DNA from: CAYQJS01 sp964417895
GTDB taxonomy: Bacteria > Chloroflexota > UBA6077 > SHYK01
Reading direction: 5' to 3'
NCBI GenBank assembly: GCA_964417895.1
Contig: CAYQJS010000007.1
Coordinates: 71,854-135,853, forward strand
DNA length: 64,000 bases
Numbering within the stretch: the stretch's first letter is position 1; each line of letters starts with the position of its first letter. A model generated the notes under the pieces. The model was not told the DNA's origin and did not search any database. It saw only the letters and a program-made list of their open reading frames with translations. Both the position numbers and the translations under genes were made by a program. This document shows, piece after piece, positions 58,123-64,000 of the stretch.

Positions 58123-61100
58123 TAGCGGTTGGCGCTCTCGAGATACGCCAGCAGGAATGGATCGAGGGCTCCTCGGAGCACCTCGCGGGGGCGGCCGCTC
58201 CGTTGCCCGGTGCGCGGGTCTCGCACATACTGGGTGCGCGCCAGGTTGTAGACCCGCACGATCTCATCGGCGGTTCCGGTGGGCGGCGCCGCATCGAGGC
58301 GGGCGCGCAGGAATGCGGCGGCGAACTGCCTCGGGTCCGTGCTCACCAGGCGCACGCGAGTCCCGCTCGGCGCGTGGTACGCTTCGACACGCCTCCGGGT
58401 ACGGCCCGCGGCCGCACGGGCCGGCAGCGCATCGAGATAGACCAGGTGAAACCCTTCCGCCTGGTGCGGCTCGGACGCGAGGTCGGGGATCGGCGTGACG
58501 TCAACACGGGCGAGTTGAACCTCGACCCCGCCGTTGCGCTGGGTCTGCGATCCGCGAGTCGGCTGCTGGCGCTTATGGATCCCGGCCTCGCCTTGCAGAA
58601 TCGCCGCCACACTGGGCCCCTGGACCAGGAGCAGCAGTTCGGCGCTGCCGTCGTCGCTCACCGTCTCCGTCTCGTAGCCCTTGGCCTCGGCCCAGGTGAG
58701 GTACATCTCGTGGAGGACCAACGGCCAATCGCCAGGTTCTGCTGCAGCGGGGGCGATCATGGGACTCACGGCAATCACCACCGTGTGGGTGGCGAGGCCG
58801 CTGGGGTCGCTCGCCAGCAACTCGAGTTCGGCGAGGGCGAGGTCCTGGTCGAGTGTCTCACTCCCCCTGGCGAGCCGCTCCAGCGCCGTGGCGTCGCGCT
58901 GGAGCGGCAGGCGGGCGAGCCCTTCGCGCAGGGCCTCGGCGCGATCCCGTAAGGACTCCAAACGGTCGATGGTCCGCTCCAGGTGGTAGACGACACTCAG
59001 CACCTGTCGCGCATGGGTCTGGTCATCCCAGAAGGTCGGCTGGGCCGTCTCGAGCAGGAGCGCACTCGCCCGCTGCTCGAGCGCGCGGAAACGGTCGGAA
59101 GCGAGTTGCGCTCCAATACGGGTGCAGAGCTCTGCTACCGCGTCCTCGAGGTGGCGTCGACTCTGCTCGTCGACCCCGCGGGGCCGTTCCGGCGGCCGGG
59201 GGCTGCGGGGCGCGACCGAGTCCTCGGCCTCGATCACGGCAGCTTCTGGCTGGTGCGGTGTTGGGGCCAGCGCGATGGGCCGCATCTCCACCCGGCCGCC
59301 AACCGCCCGCAGCTCGAGGAGCTGGTCCGTCACCGCCGGCTGACGAGCGATGTGCCGGGCAAGCGGCACGAGCACATGCTCTTTGATCGCGCGCTGGAGA
59401 GGTCGCGCGCCGTACTGTTCGCTGAACCCCGCGCTGAGCAGCACAGCGAGGACATCCTCGTCGAAGTCGAGCAGGATGTTGCGGCGCTGCACGCCCTCGC
59501 GGAGCAGCGCCTTGCCCAGCTCACGGCGGGCGATCCGCCGCATGTCCTCGATGGCGAGGGGATGGAAGACGACGATGTTGTCGAAACGGTTGACCAGCTC
59601 GGGTCGAAAGTACGCCTCCACCGCCCGCGCGTGCTCCCATTCGACGCGGCCCTCCTGCTCGACAAACCCGAGGCTGCCTCGTCGGGCCTCCGCACTTCCC
59701 AGGTTCGAGGTCAGGATGACGATTGCGTTGCGCAGATCGACTGTGAAGCCCTCCGGGTCCGCCAGGTGGCCCTCGTCGAAGGCTTGCAGGAAGAGGTCAA
59801 GGACCTGCGGGTGGGCCTTCTCCACCTCGTCGAACACGACGACGGAGAAGAGCTGCCTCCGCAGGCTCTCGACCACCCGCCGGCTCAGATCACCCGCGCG
59901 GTGGACGCTTTCGTACTCGCTCATGTCGAAGCGGATTAGCTTTTCGTCGCTGCCGAACAGGAATTCGGCCAGCGTCTTGGCGAGGAAGGTCTTACCCGAT
60001 CCGGTCGGACCCACGAACAGGAGGACCCCGAGCGGCCGCCCGGGGTCGGTCAACTCCGCCTTGACCAGCGTCACCAGGTCGATCACCGCTTGTACGGCCT
60101 CATCTTGCCCGATGACCCGGTCAGCGAAATAGGCCCGGATCTCGTCCGGGCTGAGGGGGGCCACGTCGGAGAAGAGGCGCTCGGGCAGGCCCGTCAACTG
60201 AGCGAACCCCTGCATCACCATCTCGCTGGTAATCGCCACGAGCGCGTCCGTGCCCGCGGCGGGCCCCGAATCTTCAACGTTCGGCCGCGGCCGGTGGGCG
60301 TGCGCCATGCTCTCGAGGAGACGCACCGCCTTGCCGGGGAATGCCTCGTAGGGTAAGAAGCGACGGGTCAGGGTGATGCAGCGGTCGATCACCGTGCTGT
60401 CCATCTGCACCCGGTCTTTGATCTCCCGCTCCATCGCCACCCAGGAGAGCAGCTCCCGGGTCACCGCGGGCTCGGGCTCTTGCAGCGTCACCACGCTGAC
60501 CTGCGCCATCAGCGACGGGTCGTCAGCCAAGGAGAAGCCGCGCACGATGTCGCGCCCGGCCGTGCCCGCGTGGCTGTAGTCGTCTGGGGTGCTCTCTCCA
60601 AGCAGCACGATCTGCCCGGCCTCTAGGTGCGGGCGCAAATGGGTCGCGAAACTTGTCCGCGAGCCGCTGTAGCGCCCGGCGTGTGGCAGGTTCCAGATGT
60701 CGTCAATGTACAGGTAGATGTCCGGCGTCCGCATGAGGGCATCGACCATCTCTTGAAGTGTCTGGGCCCACCCGCCGATATTGAGCCCGCTGGCCTCGAG
60801 CCGCGAGGTGGATACCTGGACCACGTGCTTTCCCCGCAGCGGCTCCGGAGCGGTGCCCTCTGCCATGCGGTGAATTGCCTCGTACAGCACGGCCGTTTTG
60901 CCAACGCCGCTTGGCCCGAGCAGGAGCACGCTCCGTCGTTCGAGCAGGTTCGCGAAGAGTTGGTCCACCTCCGCGTCCCGCCCGTAGGCGCGAGGCAGCT
61001 CGCCGCGCCGTGCCCGCTCGGTCAGGCTGGTGACCCCCAGAGCCGAGAGCTGCGCGAGCGCCTGGTCCAGAGCCGCGCTCCCCGGCTGCTGGTGCCCGGG

Positions 61101-62336
61101 GACAATGGAAAACACGCCCGGTGCTGGCGCCTCGCTCGCCGGCACCACTGACGCCGACACCGGGGAGAGCAGGAAGGCGCGCTGGCAGCCATTGACCAGG
61201 CCATAGCCGACGATGTGCCCGGCATCGTCGATGGCTTGGGCCCTGGCAAGCACCCAGCCCGCGTCCGCCGCGATGAACTGGTTCAGATCGAACATGAGCC
61301 CGTCGGCCCACAGAAAGGCATGCCTCGCGCTGAACGGCATGTCGTCGTCGAACCATTCATCGACATCACGCTGAGGGACGCGAACCCACCTGTAGCTTCC
61401 ATCGGCGGCCGCCACGTCCGCGGCGCCCACAATGTGGCCCACGTGGCCGGTGGAGTTGATGCCGAACGCCTCGCTGTTCGGCCCACCGAGCGTGCCGAGA
61501 TCCAGCATCGACCCGCGGGTCCAGAGAAAGGCGTGGCGGGCGGACTGACCTTCCTCGACAGGCCACCCGCTCCAGCCGACCACCTGACCATACGCGTTGA
61601 TGGCCATAGCGGCCCCGCTCTCATGCCGCTCCTCCAGCCACGCCGCGTAGGCGGGGCTGAAGACCTCCGTACTCTCTAGCTCAACGGAGGGACGCGCGCG
61701 CCCACNNNNNNNNNNGCAGAAGGGATGAGTCACCACGGGGCGGGGCGCAGAGATACCGCCCTCGCCCACCACGCTGCCGGCCTGGTTGACGCCGAGAGCT
61801 ACGTTGTTCGGCCCGCCCAGGCTGCCGAGGCTCTCCATCCCCCGGTCGTGCGACCACACGAACGCCTGGCGATGCCCGCTCGGAAGGTCGGCGGAGCCCA
61901 CGACCACGCCGGCGTCGTTGATGGCGAAAGCCGTGCTGGTCGGACCCCCGAGCGTGCCGAGGTCCCGCAGGCCCTGCTCTGGCGTCCAGAGAAATGCATG
62001 TCCAGCGCCGTTGGCAAGATCCGCGCCCCCCACGACCGCGCCCGACGCGTTGATCCCGTGGGCCACACTGGTTGGACCGCCAAGGGTCCCGAGGTCCTCC
62101 ATGCCGGTCCCAGGCGCCCAGACGTAGGCATGCTGTTGACCAGCAGTGACTTCCGCCCAGCCCACGACCTGGCCGGCGGGGTTGATCGCACGCGCGGCGC
62201 TCCGGGCTCCACCGAGCGTGCCAAGATCGATGACGCTGTATGACGGTGGCACCGGGGACTCCGAGGTCGGAGGTCTTAACGCCAGGCGGCGAGTGATCGT
62301 ACCACGCTGCCCTCCGTGGGCGACGGTTCGATCCAA
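58122..62336 (-). CDS. Giant fusion: HAF-repeat domain + two-ring Clp-type AAA+ unfoldase + inactive release-factor-2-like domain
   Basis: 1404 codons counted from TTG 62336; GTG 62252 has a GGAG site and may be the true start. Residues 33-390 are HAF repeats ('DLGTLGG..S.A.gIN..G.VVG......HAFlW'). Residues 425-720 are AAA+ ring 1 (Walker A 'GPSGVGKT' 474-481; Walker B 'YLYIDDIW', Asp-Asp rather than Asp-Glu). Residues 730-1010 are ring 2, fully conserved: 'GPTGSGKT' 776-783, 'FDEVEKAHP', 'TSNLG', 'RPELVNRFD', 'GARPLQR'. Residues 1080-1404 resemble RF2: 'TFWDDQTHARQVL', 'HEMYLTWAEAKGYETETV', 'RTRRRVEAYHAPSGTRVRLV', 'VRDPRTGQRS' and 'LDPFLLAYL', but without GGQ or SPF. No signal peptide. Ten N at 61706-61715 lie inside the HAF part only. 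Confidence 0.85.
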   Translation of the reverse strand: MDRTVAHGGQRGTITRRLALRPPTSESPVPPSYSVIDLGTLGGARSAARAINPAGQVVGWAEVTAGQQHAYVWAPGTGMEDLGTLGGPTSVAHGINASGAVVGGADLANGAGHAFLWTPEQGLRDLGTLGGPTSTAFAINDAGVVVGSADLPSGHRQAFVWSHDRGMESLGSLGGPNNVALGVNQAGSVVGEGGISAPRPVVTHPFCXXXXGRARPSVELESTEVFSPAYAAWLEERHESGAAMAINAYGQVVGWSGWPVEEGQSARHAFLWTRGSMLDLGTLGGPNSEAFGINSTGHVGHIVGAADVAAADGSYRWVRVPQRDVDEWFDDDMPFSARHAFLWADGLMFDLNQFIAADAGWVLARAQAIDDAGHIVGYGLVNGCQRAFLLSPVSASVVPASEAPAPGVFSIVPGHQQPGSAALDQALAQLSALGVTSLTERARRGELPRAYGRDAEVDQLFANLLERRSVLLLGPSGVGKTAVLYEAIHRMAEGTAPEPLRGKHVVQVSTSRLEASGLNIGGWAQTLQEMVDALMRTPDIYLYIDDIWNLPHAGRYSGSRTSFATHLRPHLEAGQIVLLGESTPDDYSHAGTAGRDIVRGFSLADDPSLMAQVSVVTLQEPEPAVTRELLSWVAMEREIKDRVQMDSTVIDRCITLTRRFLPYEAFPGKAVRLLESMAHAHRPRPNVEDSGPAAGTDALVAITSEMVMQGFAQLTGLPERLFSDVAPLSPDEIRAYFADRVIGQDEAVQAVIDLVTLVKAELTDPGRPLGVLLFVGPTGSGKTFLAKTLAEFLFGSDEKLIRFDMSEYESVHRAGDLSRRVVESLRRQLFSVVVFDEVEKAHPQVLDLFLQAFDEGHLADPEGFTVDLRNAIVILTSNLGSAEARRGSLGFVEQEGRVEWEHARAVEAYFRPELVNRFDNIVVFHPLAIEDMRRIARRELGKALLREGVQRRNILLDFDEDVLAVLLSAGFSEQYGARPLQRAIKEHVLVPLARHIARQPAVTDQLLELRAVGGRVEMRPIALAPTPHQPEAAVIEAEDSVAPRSPRPPERPRGVDEQSRRHLEDAVAELCTRIGAQLASDRFRALEQRASALLLETAQPTFWDDQTHARQVLSVVYHLERTIDRLESLRDRAEALREGLARLPLQRDATALERLARGSETLDQDLALAELELLASDPSGLATHTVVIAVSPMIAPAAAEPGDWPLVLHEMYLTWAEAKGYETETVSDDGSAELLLLVQGPSVAAILQGEAGIHKRQQPTRGSQTQRNGGVEVQLARVDVTPIPDLASEPHQAEGFHLVYLDALPARAAAGRTRRRVEAYHAPSGTRVRLVSTDPRQFAAAFLRARLDAAPPTGTADEIVRVYNLARTQYVRDPRTGQRSGRPREVLRGALDPFLLAYLESANR
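61706..61715. other. Scaffold gap (10 N)
   Basis: Ten unknown bases inside the HAF-repeat region. Repeats exist on both sides in the same frame, so the join is plausible, but the true number of repeats is unknown. Confidence 0.95.
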
Positions 62337-62446
62337 CCGTTCTGGCCAACCGTTCTGGGCCGTCCGGCATGTCGACTTGATCGGTGCAGACGAGACGCTC
62401 GGTTATTCGTGATATTGCCGAGGAGTTGTGGGTGGACGATCCTGCT

Positions 62447-62493
62447 GGCCGCCATCCTGCGAGCTTCGGTGGCGGCCGAGGAGGCGCCTCCTC
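62447..62493. terminator. Strong double hairpin after the M24 gene
   Basis: GGCCGCCA (62447-62454) pairs with TGGCGGCC (62470-62477), and directly next to it GAGGAGGCGCCTCCTC (62478-62493) is a perfect palindrome. It lies downstream of the minus-strand M24 gene and before the fusion gene. No T-run, so the mode of action is open. Confidence 0.5.
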
Positions 62494-62506
62494 GGACTCG
62501 CCGTCC

Positions 62507-63721
62507 TTACCCCGTCACGACCGGCCGCAGCGCGCGGTGGCCGAGTCGGCGGGCACCGGTTTCGGAGACGGTGATGGGCTCGCCAACGAGCGCCGTCCGG
62601 CCGCTCTGCTTGTTCTTGACGTGGGTCTTGATCGTGAAGGTCCAGCCGGCCTCGATCTGCCAGTCCGCGTCCTTCACGGACGGTCCGGGCCCCACCCGGG
62701 GACGGTCGAAGCCGAGGCCATTGGTGTGAATCGTGACGCTTTCACCGATTCCGCCGTGGGTCTGGGCGACGCGCTGGAACTCATCCAAGAACTCACCAAC
62801 GGTAGGACCGGGTCTCACCCACGCCACCATCTCCCGGAACGTGGCGATCGTGGACTCCATCGCTTCTCGGTAGGTATCGGCGTTCTTGCTGCCCACCAGG
62901 ATGCTGTGGTTGCACTGGGCGCGATACCCCTGGAAACGGGCGTCGATCTCCTGGGACAGAATGCCGCCGTCTTCCATGCGGATGGGGAGCCCCATGTTGT
63001 TGCTCGCGTTGGATGGGCCGTCGTTGGAGCCCAGGGCAAGCCGGGCGGGATAGTCGCCCGTTGCCCGCATCATGACGTCGGCCATCTCCAGCCAGACGTC
63101 GGACTCCTCGAGGCCGGGCCGTGCTACCTCGATCATTCTCTCGATCGCCATCTCGTTGGCGTCTGTGATGCGCTGGACCACAGCGATTTCCTCTTCGCCC
63201 TTTACCACTCGGCAGCGGTCCAGCACGTCGGTCGACTCGATGAAGCTCGCGCTGGGAAACTGCGCGTTCAACTGATCCCAGATGGGGAAAGGGATGAGCC
63301 CTTCGGGGCGAGTATGGAGGCCCGCATAGCCGCTGCGGCCGCGCTCGATGCCCAGCTCCTTCAGGCGATCGACAAGGGCATCGAACGGCTTATTGCTCCA
63401 TCGCATATCGACGGGCCACTCGAGGTTGGGCCGCCACATCTTGTGCTCGCGCTCGGAGGCCAGGATCGAAGTCTCTGCGCCTGAGGCCGGGACGACGGCC
63501 CAGGCACCCCCCTGTTGCCCGCCGACCTGGGTGAGGTACCGCGAATTTGACTGGATCTCCCAGAGATCGGCTGGAGGCACGATCAGGCAATCCAGCCGAG
63601 CCTCGGCCATGAGCCGCTGGACGCCGGCAAAACGGCGGTCGTGCTCTGCCATGGAGAAGGACGGCAGCACCCGCTGCCCGCGGGCGTTGGTCGTGTAGGG
63701 ATCGACTTTGGCGATGGCCAT
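62507..63721 (-). CDS. M24-family (creatinase/prolidase-fold) protein with altered metal site
   Basis: 404 residues from ATG 63721 with GGAGGAATCC upstream. N-terminal creatinase-type domain ('EHDRRFAGVQRLMAEARLDC') and C-terminal pita-bread domain ('VVKGEEEIAVVQRITDANEM', 'IEVARPGLEESDVWLEM'). In the metal-site stretches 'EIDARFQGYRAQCNHS' keeps the first Asp but has no second Asp, and 'IEAGWTFTIKTHVK' has Lys where a ligand Glu is usual. It is therefore probably a non-peptidase, like metal-free creatinase, or inactive. The substrate is unknown. Confidence 0.8.
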   Translation of the reverse strand: MAIAKVDPYTTNARGQRVLPSFSMAEHDRRFAGVQRLMAEARLDCLIVPPADLWEIQSNSRYLTQVGGQQGGAWAVVPASGAETSILASEREHKMWRPNLEWPVDMRWSNKPFDALVDRLKELGIERGRSGYAGLHTRPEGLIPFPIWDQLNAQFPSASFIESTDVLDRCRVVKGEEEIAVVQRITDANEMAIERMIEVARPGLEESDVWLEMADVMMRATGDYPARLALGSNDGPSNASNNMGLPIRMEDGGILSQEIDARFQGYRAQCNHSILVGSKNADTYREAMESTIATFREMVAWVRPGPTVGEFLDEFQRVAQTHGGIGESVTIHTNGLGFDRPRVGPGPSVKDADWQIEAGWTFTIKTHVKNKQSGRTALVGEPITVSETGARRLGHRALRPVVTG

Positions 63722-63807
63722 CGGATTCCTCCAGTCCCAAATGTGATCAGCGTCTCCCACGTAGACCGCCCGATTTGCCCGAGTTTTGATCGAGCGTGTC
63801 GCGCAGC

Positions 63808-64000
63808 CTAGCCAAAGCGACCCGTGATGTAGTCCTCGGTACGACGGTCCGCCGGGTTCGTGAACATCTTGGTTGTCTCGCCGAACTCGATGACCTGGCC
63901 CGCGCGGTCCTCGTCTGCGAGCAGGAACGCCGTCTGGTCGGCGACCCGGGCTGCCTGCTGCATGTTGTGCGTCACGATGACGACGGTGTACGTCTCCCGC
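63808..64000 (-). CDS. pstB: Phosphate ABC transporter ATP-binding protein, C-terminal part
   Basis: The reading frame enters from the window edge and ends at TAG 63808. 'RETYTVVIVTHNMQQAARVA' followed by 'DQTAFLL' (the switch His), 'GQVIEFGETTKMFTNPADRR' and 'TEDYITGRFG' are the closing residues of PstB. It powers high-affinity phosphate uptake with PstSCA, expected beyond the window. Confidence 0.93.
   Translation of the reverse strand, partial: RETYTVVIVTHNMQQAARVADQTAFLLADEDRAGQVIEFGETTKMFTNPADRRTEDYITGRFG

Noticed and set aside
58983..59939. 318-codon plus-strand frame opposite the AAA+ fusion
   Set aside because: Shadow of ring 2, whose Walker motifs are on the minus strand.
62384..63484. 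366-codon plus-strand frame opposite the M24 gene
   Set aside because: Shadow; the minus strand carries the recognisable fold and ribosome site.

Overview
This is a GC-rich draft-quality bacterial scaffold. It contains a 10-N gap at 61706-61715, a run of 31 C at 25245-25275, and several single-base frameshifts. GTG and TTG starts are common and Shine-Dalgarno sites are mostly clear. Gene content and intergenic palindromes fit an uncultivated Chloroflexota-type soil or water bacterium: a phosphatidylinositol-mannoside-like operon, MutS2, a prfB-his operon, and dense palindromic repeats of the CCCTCACCC and TTCGACAAGCTCAGGGTGA kinds. That placement is an inference; no rRNA is present to fix it.

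Layout. 0-9 kb: catabolic or accessory genes, including a luciferase-like oxidoreductase tail, a 4,5-dihydroxyphthalate decarboxylase-like protein, a cupin, VOC proteins, a benzoylformate decarboxylase-like ThDP enzyme, a class II aldolase, a Gfo/Idh dehydrogenase, a cupredoxin and a NitT/TauT-type binding protein. 9-20 kb: an accessory, defence-like zone. It holds a coupled DUF1828 pair, a winged-helix plus membrane-protein cassette with a tandem paralogue, decayed metabolic remnants, and an uncharacterised reverse transcriptase with an alpha-helical C-terminus lying between two copies of a cupin 3' end. 20-31 kb: a bicupin, a peptide-binding lipoprotein, a frameshifted amidohydrolase, a Vgb-like propeller, msrA, a broken Rieske oxygenase, and two defective IS630-type elements flanking a secreted-protein gene.

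31-58 kb: housekeeping backbone. prfB (with the programmed +1 frameshift) is followed by hisH-hisA-hisF-hisIE on the minus strand. A PIM-like operon follows (two LpxL/PatA-type acyltransferases, a PimA-type GT4, a CDP-alcohol phosphatidyltransferase), then tRNA-Arg(CCG), a uracil-DNA glycosylase, panB-panC, rel, tgt with a FecR-like gene, ruvB, queA, two toxin-antitoxin loci (one decayed), rpmI-rplT, pheS-pheT, mutS2 and a zinc-ribbon membrane protein.

58-64 kb: the most unusual item is one 1404-codon frame that joins a HAF-repeat domain, a two-ring Clp-type AAA+ unfoldase with a possible ClpP-docking tripeptide, and a complete but catalytically gutted release-factor-2-like domain. After it come a degenerate M24 peptidase and the C-terminus of PstB. 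Palindromic repeats occur in most intergenic gaps, and at least one (in hisIE) is translated as an in-frame linker.
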